Positions 47,785-56,844 of a stretch of DNA of 64,000 nt are shown piece by piece. The stretch spans positions 1,984,001 through 2,048,000 of the forward strand of contig NZ_CP170386.1 in assembly GCF_042468235.1 (NCBI RefSeq). Direction: 5' to 3'. Within the stretch, counting starts at the first letter, position 1; every line of letters begins with the position of its first letter. The notes under the pieces are model-generated. The model made no database searches, was not told the DNA's origin, and saw only the letters and a program-made list of their open reading frames with translations. This stretch comes from Lonepinella sp042468235. Its GTDB lineage: Bacteria; Pseudomonadota; Gammaproteobacteria; Enterobacterales; Pasteurellaceae. The position numbers were made by a program, and so were the translations under genes.

Positions 47785-48536
47785 TATTCGTCCTTTAACA
47801 GGTGGAGATTTTTCGCTAATACTTGTGGACTTAAGCCGTAAATTTGAGCTAATAAAACTAAATCCATTACCTCTTTAGGTGTACCTTGTTTAATAATTTC
47901 ACCTTGATACATCAACAATAAATTATCTGCATAACGAAACGCTTGTTCGGGTTGGTGTGTGGTGAAAATCACAGTCAAACCCTGTTGGCGTAATTGTTGA
48001 ATATGTTCTAACACCCGAATTTGATTGCCGAAATCCAGATTAGATGTGGGTTCGTCCATGATTAAACATTGTGGTCGTTGAGCCAAGGCTCTGGCGATTA
48101 ACACTAATTGCCGTTCACCGCCACTTAATGTCATATAGGATTTATCCGCTAAATGTGCGACACCTAATTGCTCAAGACTTTGTTGAGCGATCTGTTTATC
48201 TTGCTGATTGGGTGTGGCGTACCATGCGAGATAAGCGGTTCGCCCCATTAATACCACATCTAGCACTGTAAAGGAAAATACCCCTTGTTGAGCTTGCGGT
48301 ACATAACCTATTGTACGAGCAAGTTGGGCTGCTGTCCAATTAAAGTGCGGTGTATTTTTAATCAGAATTTCACCGTGCAAGGGTTTAATTAAGCCTAACA
48401 TAGTTTTGAGTAATGTGGTCTTGCCACAACCATTTGCCCCTAACAAAGCGGTAATTTTTTGTGTTGGAAAGGTAACATTCAGATTATCGGCAACCGTTTG
48501 TTGATAGCCTATACGTAAGTTTTTCAAGGTGATCAT
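47784..48536 (-). CDS. FecE/BtuD/MolC-type ABC transporter ATPase
   Basis: 250 residues. Walker A GANGCGKTT (about 34-42), Q-loop VPQAQQG, signature LSGGERQLV (about 137-145), Walker B CLIMDEPTSNLD and H-loop TTHQ are all in place. The phrase VLDVVLMGR and FTTHQPEQ occur in both iron-siderophore and molybdate (MolC) ATPases. It overlaps the permease gene by 4 bp (ATGA) and the methyltransferase by one base. Substrate is unsettled: iron chelate, cobalamin or molybdate/tungstate; the ModE-like box upstream of the operon favours the last. Confidence 0.85.
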   Translation of the reverse strand: MITLKNLRIGYQQTVADNLNVTFPTQKITALLGANGCGKTTLLKTMLGLIKPLHGEILIKNTPHFNWTAAQLARTIGYVPQAQQGVFSFTVLDVVLMGRTAYLAWYATPNQQDKQIAQQSLEQLGVAHLADKSYMTLSGGERQLVLIARALAQRPQCLIMDEPTSNLDFGNQIRVLEHIQQLRQQGLTVIFTTHQPEQAFRYADNLLLMYQGEIIKQGTPKEVMDLVLLAQIYGLSPQVLAKNLHLLKDE

Positions 48537-49531
48537 TGGCGTTCCCCTTTGATTAATAGGCTTAGAAAAAATGGTGCGCCGACAAAGGCGGTGATTACGC
48601 CCAATGGGATTTCAATGGCAAATAAACAACGTGCTAATGTGTCGGTGATAAGCAAAAAGGCTGAACCTAATAAAATACAAGTTGGTAACAACAAACGGAA
48701 ATCCGCTCCACTCCAAAGTCGAGCAATATGCGGAATAATTAAACCGACCCAGCCGATAATACCCGTTACTGACACAACGGCTGATGTCATTAGCGTAGCA
48801 CATAAAATAAAAATCAGCCGAGAGCGTTTAATATTAATTCCAAGAGCTGTCACTTCTTCATCATCAAGGCTTAATACATTCATTCGCCAACGTAATAGAA
48901 TCAACGGGATTAAGGCAAATAGAACCAATGGAGCAACCAGTTTTAAGTCGTCAAAGCTGGTCATATTTAATCCACCTAATAGCCAAAATGTAATGGTACT
49001 TAATTGGCTGTAAGGATCAGCCAGAATTTTAAGTAACGAAATTCCTGCCCCGAGCAAAGCAGAAATGGCGACACCTGATAGCACTAATGCCAGAATTGGA
49101 TTTTGACGGCGGACTGTACTGGCGATGAAATAAACCAATCCCACGGCAAACAGTCCACCAACAAAGGCGAATAGCTGAATAATTGGCAAAGGAAAATCAA
49201 AGTAAATTGCTGTTACTGCCCCAAGACCAGCTCCCGAAGTTACCCCTAAAATATCAGGTGAAACCAACGGATTTTTAAACATACCTTGATAGGTTACGCC
49301 CGCTACTGATAAAGCGATACCGACTAAAATAGCAGTGGCAATACGGGGTAAGCGAATATTCCAGAGTACGATGTGTTGTTGAGAAAGCCCTTGTTGCGAA
49401 AGTTCGTTACCGAACTGGCTGATAGATTGCCAAATTTCCGTTAAAGAAAGCGAATATTGCCCTGAACTGACCGCAATCACAAGACTGATAATTAACAACA
49501 CCAAAGGCAACATTAAACGGAAAATTGGCAT
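48533..49531 (-). CDS. FecCD/BtuC/MolB-type ABC transporter permease
   Basis: 332 residues with about ten membrane helices, the FecCD family fold. Marks: LWNIRLPRIATAILVGIALSVAG (about 55-77), NPLVSPDILGVTSGAGLGA (about 88-106) and GIIGWVGLIIPHIARL (about 262-277), the coupling-helix region. It begins 4 bp after the binding-protein gene. Confidence 0.88.
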   Translation of the reverse strand: MPIFRLMLPLVLLIISLVIAVSSGQYSLSLTEIWQSISQFGNELSQQGLSQQHIVLWNIRLPRIATAILVGIALSVAGVTYQGMFKNPLVSPDILGVTSGAGLGAVTAIYFDFPLPIIQLFAFVGGLFAVGLVYFIASTVRRQNPILALVLSGVAISALLGAGISLLKILADPYSQLSTITFWLLGGLNMTSFDDLKLVAPLVLFALIPLILLRWRMNVLSLDDEEVTALGINIKRSRLIFILCATLMTSAVVSVTGIIGWVGLIIPHIARLWSGADFRLLLPTCILLGSAFLLITDTLARCLFAIEIPLGVITAFVGAPFFLSLLIKGERQ

Positions 49532-49535
49532 TGAC

Positions 49536-50561
49536 TTACTCCAAAAGTGCGGTGATTTCTGTGGAAGAAATTTGATAACCGTAAAATAGACGGAAATAAC
49601 GTTGCACTAAGTCATAGGCATTTTGCTGTGATAAAGCGGTCGGTTTTAATTTGTAAGCTAACCATACACAACCTAATAAACGGTTGACGCTCGGTGGTGA
49701 ATCTAGCCAATTAAACGGTAAACTTGGGGCTAAAAAAACTCGCTGATTTTTCACCGCAGTTAAACTTTGCCATAAGGTATTTTGTTGGCTATGTTGGTAA
49801 AAATTAGTATCTTGGGTCAAAATTAAATCGGGTTGCCATTGTAAAAGTTGTTCCATTGACACTCGAGCTAATTTTTTCTCACCAGCTCCATTTGCCACAT
49901 TTTGTAGCCCTAACCAATCTAACACTTCAGTATGAATTGCCCCTTTTAATGCGGTTTCTAAACCATCAGATCCACGTCCTAAATAGACATTCAGATTATT
50001 CGTGGCACAAAGTTGGTGGGTTTTAGTTAAAATCTCATCAGATAAATCTGCTAAGGCTTTGGCTCGAATTGGTTGTTGTAATAATTCACCTAATTGTGTG
50101 AATTGTTGAGCTGAATCTGCTAATTTTCCCGCCACAATAAAATAAGGCAGTTGAGTTTGTTGGGAGATTTTTTCGGCAGTGGAAAGAAAGGTTTCACTGA
50201 CGCTACCCACATCTACAATTAAATCGGCATTGAGGCTAACAATTTTTTCTACAGGAGCGGTAGAGGCTCGTCCTGCAATTCGCCCAATATGGGGTAAATT
50301 TTGGATTTGTTCCGATAAAAATTTCTTGGTATCCGTTTTTAATTCAGTGGCAATCCCCACCATTTTTTCAGGGCATAATGCCATTAATAATAAATCCGAC
50401 ACAAAACCAGCACTTAAAATCCGTTGCGGGATTTTATTCAAAATACCTGTACGGATAATTAGCGATTGGGCGGATTGGGAAAAGACAATAGGTGGCAAGG
50501 ATAAACAAGAGAATCCAACCAATAGGGTTTTAATAAAACGGCGACGATGTTGATTGACCAT
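49536..50561 (-). CDS. Periplasmic binding protein for metal chelate or oxyanion (TroA/FecB fold)
   Basis: 341 residues with a twin-arginine-like signal, RRRFIKTLLVGFSCLSLPP, so possible Tat export, and no lipobox. Two TroA-type lobes are joined by a long helix; typical phrases are IGRIAGRASTAPVEKIVSLNADLIVDVG (about 92-119) and the C-terminal LPFNWLDSPPSVNRLLG (about 290-306). I chose the ATG at 50561, which has AAAGGA 7 nt upstream; the longer frame adds a hydrophobic stretch reading through the promoter. The ModE-like box 19-43 bp upstream points to molybdate or tungstate, as in the H. influenzae mol system, while the fold alone suggests iron chelate or cobalamin. Confidence 0.8.
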   Translation of the reverse strand: MVNQHRRRFIKTLLVGFSCLSLPPIVFSQSAQSLIIRTGILNKIPQRILSAGFVSDLLLMALCPEKMVGIATELKTDTKKFLSEQIQNLPHIGRIAGRASTAPVEKIVSLNADLIVDVGSVSETFLSTAEKISQQTQLPYFIVAGKLADSAQQFTQLGELLQQPIRAKALADLSDEILTKTHQLCATNNLNVYLGRGSDGLETALKGAIHTEVLDWLGLQNVANGAGEKKLARVSMEQLLQWQPDLILTQDTNFYQHSQQNTLWQSLTAVKNQRVFLAPSLPFNWLDSPPSVNRLLGCVWLAYKLKPTALSQQNAYDLVQRYFRLFYGYQISSTEITALLE

Positions 50562-50579
50562 AGCAAATCCTTTCAATTT

Positions 50580-50603
50580 ATTATATACAAAACTATATAG
50601 CAA
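50580..50603 (-). promoter_or_regulatory. ModE-like box upstream of the metal/oxyanion transporter
   Basis: On the minus strand GCTATATA, six bases, TATATAAA. This matches the inverted half-sites of the E. coli ModE molybdate repressor as I recall them (GCTATATA...TATATAAC, spacing 6-7). It covers 19 to 43 bp upstream of the binding-protein start, where binding would repress. The rest of the 321-bp gap to the autotransporter gene holds one uptake signal near 50632 and an AT-rich inverted repeat TTCTTATT/AATAAGAA (about 50744-50765). Confidence 0.45.
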
Positions 50604-50882
50604 CCCTGCTAGGAATACAATTAAAAAAAACACCGCACTTTCTCCCTAACAATAAAAGTGATCACTTTTGGATTACTGGATAATAATTTGTTCTAAATCA
50701 AAGAAATGGCGACTTTTACACTAAAACCAATCTTTTAATTGATTCTTATTCCTATTAATAAGAAAATAACACTACTATTTTTAGTGGTATAGCTAATCCC
50801 CAATAAACGATCGTGCGGTATTAGATTATATAAGGTTTATGGAATAAACCTGAAATGCTATGTTTTATTAAAAGGAGTTGAG

Positions 50883-53711
50883 ATGAACAATTATCCATGG
50901 AAAAGAACCTTGCTCGCTATGATTATCGGCATTGTAATGACATCAAAAGGTTATGCCGAAGATATTGAAGAAAATGACGAGCAAGAACAATCCCCCCAAT
51001 ATGAACAGATGATTAATCCACACCACAGTATTGGACTAACCGAACAAATTTCCACTCAATATTCTGGTCATGGTGTAAAAGTCGGTGTGATTGATTCTGG
51101 TTTTATGAATGAACATCCGTTATTTAATCAACAAAAATTACATTCTTTGTCCTTTGAAATTACCGATGATGAGAGGAATAAAAAGACCTTTGATCCTAAC
51201 CACTATGTAATTGAAACCGAACAAGATGAAAATGGTGAACAGGCAACCGTTTATTCAATGCACGGTGGTCAAGTAGCAGGCATTATCGGTGCAAATTCAT
51301 ATTCCCAATATCTTGGGGGGATTGCAAAAAATGCTGATATTTATCTGACGACGACCGAAGCAACAGAAATGACCCAAGATGATGAAGATTCAGATGAGTC
51401 AGACGATTCAGATGATTCAACAGATAACGATAAACCGCTTGAATTATTACTGGGTAATGAAGCAGAAATAAAAGACCACCGTCATACCCTTGCCACCGCA
51501 TTTGCTAAGCAGACGGAAAACAAAGTATTTGTGATTAATAATAGCTGGAATGAAGATCCGGTAGATGGCACTGCTCAGCTTATGGATGATAAATATAAAT
51601 CAGGCATTGAGAAAGCCACTGATAACGTATTAATTAATGCGATTAAAGATGCGGTTAAAAAAGACACACTTATTGTCTTTGCGGCTGGGAATGAAAGTAA
51701 GCAACAAGCGGGTATTATGGCCGCTTTACCACGTTATCTACCTGAATTAGAAAAACATTATCTGTCAGTTATTGCGGTAGATGATGGGGAAAATATAGCA
51801 GATTATTCTAATCGCTGTGGGGTGAGCCAAAATTGGTGTGTCGCCGCACCAGGAACGTTATCTGTGCTTATTACCCAAGGTGCGGATCAAAATATCAAAT
51901 CACCGGGGCTACAGGTACAGCAAGGAACATCCTTTGCCGCCCCTGTCGTGACAGGATCTTTAGCTGTGTTAAAACAACGTTTTCAGTATTTTACAGCAAT
52001 ACAAGTGAGAGATACATTATTGACTACCGCCACGGATTTAGGGGCAAAAGGCGTAGATGATGTCTTTGGCTGGGGATTAATTAATCTATCAAAAGCAATA
52101 AATGGACCATCGCAACTGTTAAACAACGAAACCTATACGCTATCCAGCGATGATCGTTGGAACAACCCTTTAACTGGCGAATACCGCTTAACTAAACAAG
52201 GACAAGCGACTTTAACCTTGGCTGGAGAGAACAATCGTTTAAAAGAGATCAGTGTTGAAGATGGGAAATTAGCCTTAACTAATACGACTTTGGTGGATCA
52301 AATTAGTAATGAGAGCAAATTGGCACTCACTGTATTAACCGTAAATCAAGCCTTTCATGCGAAAGCAGGTAGCCAACTTGAATTATTAGCACAACAGGCG
52401 TTTACTGCTCAAGGAAAAGGCACTGTAGTCAATTTAAATGGCGTATTATCTGTGGCGGAATCACTCAAACAAAATACTCAAGCAGGGCAAACTATTGCCG
52501 ATGTATTAGTGGTGAAAAATGGTGCAACCTATACGGGTGGTTTTAAACAATTAATCTCTAGCGATACTTTGACAGCTAAGGGATTGCGGCAGGATTTGTA
52601 TTTTAAAAATGATCGCATTGAATTAAAAGCTAACCCGAATCAGCCATTTACTGATCCACAAGCAAACAGTAACGGGCAAAACGGCTTGCAAGCGTTGAAT
52701 GCGTTGCGTGATAGCAGTACGGCATGGAAAAAAGGTCTATATAATGATTGGTTGCAACATGCAATAGAACATAATGATTTACAGAATTTCCATTACGCTA
52801 TTGGCAATACCATTTATGCTGATAGCCTTGATTTGTTGCGTAACAATGCAGCAATAGGGTTAACCGAAACGGATAATCATTTATATCGTTATCACGACAG
52901 TAAAACCGACAGTGTCAAAGTATGGGTTGAAAGCGATGGACAGAAATATAAATCCGATCATCATCAATTTGATCAAAAAACAGAAGTGAAAACCCGATAT
53001 ACAGGCATGGGATTTGCTTATAAAGCGGAGAAAAGCATATTGACGGGTAATCTGACTCGCACTAAATCCGATGTAACGAAAAATCAGGCATCTGCTACGA
53101 TTAAACAAATTGAAGCCAGTGCGGCATTGCGTTATATGCCATTAGCCAGCGGTTGGTTTGTGGATGTTACAGGAAAAATCGCTCGTTTGGATTACAAACA
53201 AAACCGTCAATTCAATTCAGCTTCACTTGCTTCAGGTGCTAATAAAGGCTGGTTGTTTGGCAGCGAGTTGCGGACGGGGTATAACCTAGCAATAAATGAC
53301 TGGTATTTAGAACCGAGTGCTGGATTGCAAGCGATTCGTTTGAATATGCAGCAATTAACCGAAAATGGCGAATTGGCAACATCAACCTCTTCTTTCCATA
53401 AAACAGATGTTAATTTATCAAGTGGATTGCATTTGAAAAAATCGTTTGATCTTAGTGATTGGAAAATCACGCCGAATTTCGATTTAAGTTATATTCGTCA
53501 TCTTAACGGTAAACCAAGCTATTTAAAAAGCAGATTGAATGGTATTGCTATTCACAGTGAATCAACCACTTTCAGCAAAAATATAGCTGTATTCGGTTTG
53601 GGTATGATGCTGGAAAAAGGCAACTGGTTCGTATCCACCGATATTCATCGACAGGCATTTAAAAATGGAAAAGCGACAGATTGGCAGGCTAAAGTTGGTT
53701 TGAGTTTTTAA
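50883..53711 (+). CDS. Subtilisin-like (S8) serine protease autotransporter
   Basis: 942 residues: signal peptide cut after GYA (25); S8 protease domain about 45-410; linker/passenger stem to about 670; C-terminal 12-strand autotransporter beta-barrel ending in the aromatic residue of KVGLSF. Catalytic triad D71 (VGVIDSGF), H127 (MHGGQVAGI), S350 (GTSFAAPVVTG), with oxyanion N270 (FAAGN) and the Cys312/Cys319 pair common in this group. It is related to NalP, SphB1 and Mannheimia Ssa1, which cleave surface proteins or themselves. A strongly acidic Asp/Ser/Glu run (166-184) is inserted between His and Ser; it is encoded by a GATTCAGATGA-like repeat. SD AAGGAG is 6 nt upstream. It could be a substrate for the NGT at 29-31 kb, but sequons are not enriched. 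Confidence 0.9.
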   Translation: MNNYPWKRTLLAMIIGIVMTSKGYAEDIEENDEQEQSPQYEQMINPHHSIGLTEQISTQYSGHGVKVGVIDSGFMNEHPLFNQQKLHSLSFEITDDERNKKTFDPNHYVIETEQDENGEQATVYSMHGGQVAGIIGANSYSQYLGGIAKNADIYLTTTEATEMTQDDEDSDESDDSDDSTDNDKPLELLLGNEAEIKDHRHTLATAFAKQTENKVFVINNSWNEDPVDGTAQLMDDKYKSGIEKATDNVLINAIKDAVKKDTLIVFAAGNESKQQAGIMAALPRYLPELEKHYLSVIAVDDGENIADYSNRCGVSQNWCVAAPGTLSVLITQGADQNIKSPGLQVQQGTSFAAPVVTGSLAVLKQRFQYFTAIQVRDTLLTTATDLGAKGVDDVFGWGLINLSKAINGPSQLLNNETYTLSSDDRWNNPLTGEYRLTKQGQATLTLAGENNRLKEISVEDGKLALTNTTLVDQISNESKLALTVLTVNQAFHAKAGSQLELLAQQAFTAQGKGTVVNLNGVLSVAESLKQNTQAGQTIADVLVVKNGATYTGGFKQLISSDTLTAKGLRQDLYFKNDRIELKANPNQPFTDPQANSNGQNGLQALNALRDSSTAWKKGLYNDWLQHAIEHNDLQNFHYAIGNTIYADSLDLLRNNAAIGLTETDNHLYRYHDSKTDSVKVWVESDGQKYKSDHHQFDQKTEVKTRYTGMGFAYKAEKSILTGNLTRTKSDVTKNQASATIKQIEASAALRYMPLASGWFVDVTGKIARLDYKQNRQFNSASLASGANKGWLFGSELRTGYNLAINDWYLEPSAGLQAIRLNMQQLTENGELATSTSSFHKTDVNLSSGLHLKKSFDLSDWKITPNFDLSYIRHLNGKPSYLKSRLNGIAIHSESTTFSKNIAVFGLGMMLEKGNWFVSTDIHRQAFKNGKATDWQAKVGLSF

Positions 53712-53741
53712 GGATATGCTGTTAGATAGTCATTAAAACAT

Positions 53742-53773
53742 AAAAAGCCCAATTGAAAGATTGGGCTTTTTTT
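53742..53773. terminator. Bidirectional terminator between autotransporter gene and dcuB
   Basis: AAAAAGCCCAAT and ATTGGGCTTTTT flank a 6-nt loop. A- and T-runs on both sides allow use by both convergent genes. Confidence 0.85.
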
Positions 53774-53789
53774 ATTTAATTAGGCTAAA

Positions 53790-55112
53790 TTAGAGAAATA
53801 AATTAGCAAATAGTAAACCAAAGCATAGACTAAAGACCATACTTAATAAGCCTGGGATCATAAAGCTATGGTTGAAAATATATTTACCGATTCTAGTTGT
53901 GCCTGTGGTATCAAAGTCAATGGAAGCAATAATCGGACCATAGTTTGGAATAAAGAAATAACCATTTACTGCCACAAATACCCCGATTAAGATTGGGGCT
54001 GGAATACCTAAGCTAATCGCTAATGGGAATAACGTAGCAACCGTTGCCCCTTGGCTGTTTACTAACACAGATAATAAGAATAAAGCAAAAGCAAATGTCC
54101 ACGGCGCGGTTTCAACTAAACCAGACACCATTTCTTTTACTTCGGTCATATGGGCTTGCATTAAGGTGTCCCCTAACCAAGCAATACCGAAAATGGCAAT
54201 CACTGCACGCATACCGGCGTGGAAGACAGAACCTCTGGTAATTTCCGTACCGTCCGGTTTGCAGAATAAGATGATTAATGCACCAATAGATAACATCACG
54301 ATTTCAATGGTATGTGCCATGCCCATTGGTTTGCCATCAAATACTGGGCGTAAGGACGGCACAGCACCCATTACTACCACTAATAATGCACCAATTAAGA
54401 ATAAGGCGACAGATGGTTTTGCTGTTGGTTTTAATTTTATTTGGGCTAAATCAATATTGGTATTGTTAGCTTTCACATATTCGGGATCCTGCAATAATTT
54501 TTGATAATGTGGATCATCTTTTAATTCTTTCCCCATTTTATTAACGAAAATACAAGCCAAAAATAAACCTAAAAGTGTAGATGGAATCGTTACGCCTAAC
54601 ACATTACCTAGGTTGATACCTTGCGGTTCAAGAAATGCCACTACAGCAACAACTGCAGCTGCAATCGGGCTGGCTACAATGGCAAATTGTGAGGCAATAA
54701 CAGCCATGGAAAGAGGACGTTCTGGGCGAATACCGTTGTGGCGACTTACTTCAGCAATGACTGGCAATACAGAATAAGCAACATGACCTGTACCTGCTAA
54801 TACGGTGAATGTCCAAGTGACCGCAGGAGCAATAAAGGTAATATATTTGGGATTACGGCGTAGAATATTAGTTGCGATTTTGATCATATAATCTAAACCA
54901 CCTGCGGCTTGCATTGCCGCTGCCGCTGCTACGACTGCCATGATCATAAACATTACATCAATGGGTAAACCTGCAGGTTTTAATCCAAAACCGAAGGATA
55001 AAATTGCCAAGCCTAAACCACCAAAGACACCCAAGCCGATACCACCGACCCGAGCACCTATTAATATACATAATAGGACGATAGCAAATTGTATTAAAAA
55101 CATCATTTCCAT
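53790..55112 (-). CDS. dcuB: Anaerobic C4-dicarboxylate antiporter DcuB
   Basis: Dcu carriers (440 residues here) exchange fumarate, malate or aspartate for succinate in fumarate-respiring cells. About 10-12 hydrophobic helices are present. GTGHVAYSVLPVI, NGIRPERPLSMAV and the C-terminal TTGTTRIGKYIFNHSFMIPG are of the DcuB type; DcuA has GTGN and lacks RPERP, so I call DcuB. SD GGAG lies 8 nt before the ATG. It diverges from aspA over a 237-bp region with a CRP/FNR-hybrid site, an arrangement unlike the E. coli aspA-dcuA operon but with the same logic. Confidence 0.88.
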   Translation of the reverse strand: MEMMFLIQFAIVLLCILIGARVGGIGLGVFGGLGLAILSFGFGLKPAGLPIDVMFMIMAVVAAAAAMQAAGGLDYMIKIATNILRRNPKYITFIAPAVTWTFTVLAGTGHVAYSVLPVIAEVSRHNGIRPERPLSMAVIASQFAIVASPIAAAVVAVVAFLEPQGINLGNVLGVTIPSTLLGLFLACIFVNKMGKELKDDPHYQKLLQDPEYVKANNTNIDLAQIKLKPTAKPSVALFLIGALLVVVMGAVPSLRPVFDGKPMGMAHTIEIVMLSIGALIILFCKPDGTEITRGSVFHAGMRAVIAIFGIAWLGDTLMQAHMTEVKEMVSGLVETAPWTFAFALFLLSVLVNSQGATVATLFPLAISLGIPAPILIGVFVAVNGYFFIPNYGPIIASIDFDTTGTTRIGKYIFNHSFMIPGLLSMVFSLCFGLLFANLFL

Positions 55113-55254
55113 AGTCTTTTCTCCATAATTATCACGAAAAATAACATCATCTTTTAAATAAGAATAACTAATAAAACCTAAAACAGCCAGTTATTTACAC
55201 CTAAAAATTTCTAATTTGACGGATAAAATTATATATTACATTTATTTTTCATTA

Positions 55255-55270
55255 TGTGATCTCGATCAAA
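55255..55270 (+). promoter_or_regulatory. CRP/FNR-hybrid site between dcuB and aspA
   Basis: TGTGATCTCGATCAAA, 80 bp upstream of aspA and 143 bp upstream of dcuB. Left half CRP, right half FNR, 14 of 16 matches to the CRP consensus and nine of ten to TTGAT-N4-ATCAA. Only one base differs from the site before oadG. Confidence 0.65.
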
Positions 55271-55349
55271 TTTTTTCTGATTAGAATTGGTTATCATGAT
55301 TAAAGCATAAAAGTTATTATTCGACATTAACAACCAAGAGGAGAAAATA

Positions 55350-56777
55350 ATGAACAATACTCGTATTGAAGTTGATTTATTAGGTGAAAGAAAAGTCTCT
55401 AATGATGTCTATTGGGGAATACATACTTTAAGAGCGGTCGAAAATTTTAATATTTCCAGAAATACGATTTCTGATGTACCAGAATTTGTGCGTGGTATGG
55501 TGATGGTGAAAAAAGCCACTGCATTGGCAAATGGCGAATTAGGTGCAATTCCGAAAAAAATAGCCAATGCGATTGTACGAGCCTGTGATGAGATTTTAGT
55601 TAAAGGGCGTTGTATGGATCAATTCCCGTCTGATGTGTATCAAGGCGGTGCAGGAACTTCGGTGAATATGAATACTAACGAAGTTGTAGCGAATCTTGCA
55701 TTGGAATTGTTAGGTCATCAAAAAGGGCAATATGATATTATCAACCCAATGGATCACGTTAATGCCAGCCAATCCACTAATGATGCCTATCCAACAGGAT
55801 TTCGTATTGCTGTTTACAACAGCATTGTTGCTTTAATTGATAAGATCCATTATTTGCAAACAGGTTTTGAAAATAAAGCAAAAGAATTTGCTAATGTATT
55901 AAAAATGGGTCGTACCCAATTACAAGATGCCGTACCGATGACAGTGGGGCAAGAATTTAAAGCCTTTGCGGTATTATTGGAAGAAGAAGTGCGTAATTTA
56001 ACCAACACCGCTAAATTATTGCTTGAAGTGAATCTCGGGGCAACTGCCATTGGTACGGGATTAAATACCCCTGATGGGTATTCGCAATTAGCGGTGAAAT
56101 ATTTAGCTGAAGTTACCCAATTACCTTGTGTCTTGTCTGAAAATTTGATTGAAGCTACTTCAGACTGCGGTGCTTATGTCATGGTGCATGGTGCATTAAA
56201 ACGAACTGCGGTGAAATTATCCAAAGTTTGTAATGATTTACGTTTGCTTTCCTCAGGTCCAAGAGCTGGATTAAATGAAATCAATCTGCCAGAATTGCAA
56301 GCAGGTTCGTCCATTATGCCAGCCAAAGTCAATCCTGTGGTGCCAGAAGTGGTGAATCAAGTTTGCTTTAAAGTGATTGGTAATGATACTACGGTAACAT
56401 TCGCTGCTGAGGCAGGTCAATTACAATTAAATGTGATGGAACCCGTAATCGGTCAGGCTATGTTTGAATCTATAGAGATCTTGGCAAATGCTTGTGTGAA
56501 TTTACGCGATAAATGTATTGACGGCATTACGGTCAACAAAGAAATTTGTGAAAATTTCGTCTTTAATTCGATTGGTATTGTCACTTATCTTAACCCATTT
56601 ATTGGTCATCATAATGGTGATATTGTGGGTAAAATCTGTGCGACCACGGGTCGAAGTGTGCGAGACGTCGTGTTGGAAAAAGGCTTGCTGACTGAAGCAC
56701 AATTAGATGATATTCTGTCTGTGGAAAATCTGATGAATCCGACTTATAAAGCCACTCGCTTTGTTGATGAAGAATAG
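55350..56777 (+). CDS. aspA: Aspartate ammonia-lyase
   Basis: AspA (475 residues) converts aspartate to fumarate and ammonia, feeding fumarate respiration. The fumarase/aspartase superfamily signature GSSIMPAKVNPVVPE (about 318-332) includes the catalytic Ser loop. The substrate-binding regions GAGTSVNMNTNEV (about 100-112) and HVNASQSTNDAYPTGF (about 137-152) are intact. AspA rather than fumarase C is indicated by the N-terminal RIEVDLLGERKVSNDVYWGIHT and by the overall length. SD AGGAG precedes the ATG. Divergent to dcuB; closed by an inverted uptake-signal terminator. Confidence 0.96.
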   Translation: MNNTRIEVDLLGERKVSNDVYWGIHTLRAVENFNISRNTISDVPEFVRGMVMVKKATALANGELGAIPKKIANAIVRACDEILVKGRCMDQFPSDVYQGGAGTSVNMNTNEVVANLALELLGHQKGQYDIINPMDHVNASQSTNDAYPTGFRIAVYNSIVALIDKIHYLQTGFENKAKEFANVLKMGRTQLQDAVPMTVGQEFKAFAVLLEEEVRNLTNTAKLLLEVNLGATAIGTGLNTPDGYSQLAVKYLAEVTQLPCVLSENLIEATSDCGAYVMVHGALKRTAVKLSKVCNDLRLLSSGPRAGLNEINLPELQAGSSIMPAKVNPVVPEVVNQVCFKVIGNDTTVTFAAEAGQLQLNVMEPVIGQAMFESIEILANACVNLRDKCIDGITVNKEICENFVFNSIGIVTYLNPFIGHHNGDIVGKICATTGRSVRDVVLEKGLLTEAQLDDILSVENLMNPTYKATRFVDEE

Positions 56778-56794
56778 TTAAAAAAACAAAATAT

Positions 56795-56841
56795 TCACCG
56801 CACTTTTATGGTGTTAACTAAAAGTGCGGTGATTTTTTTCG
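56795..56841. terminator. Inverted uptake-signal pair between aspA and napC
   Basis: TCACCGCACTTTTA and TAAAAGTGCGGTGA form a perfect 14-bp stem with a 10-nt loop and seven T. It serves aspA and possibly the convergent nap operon. Confidence 0.8.
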
Positions 56842-56844
56842 TTT

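Noticed and set aside
50883..53711. Idea that the autotransporter is a dedicated NGT target because of N-X-S/T sequons
   Set aside because: By eye there are about seven sequons in 942 residues, close to chance for its composition, so there is no enrichment to support it.
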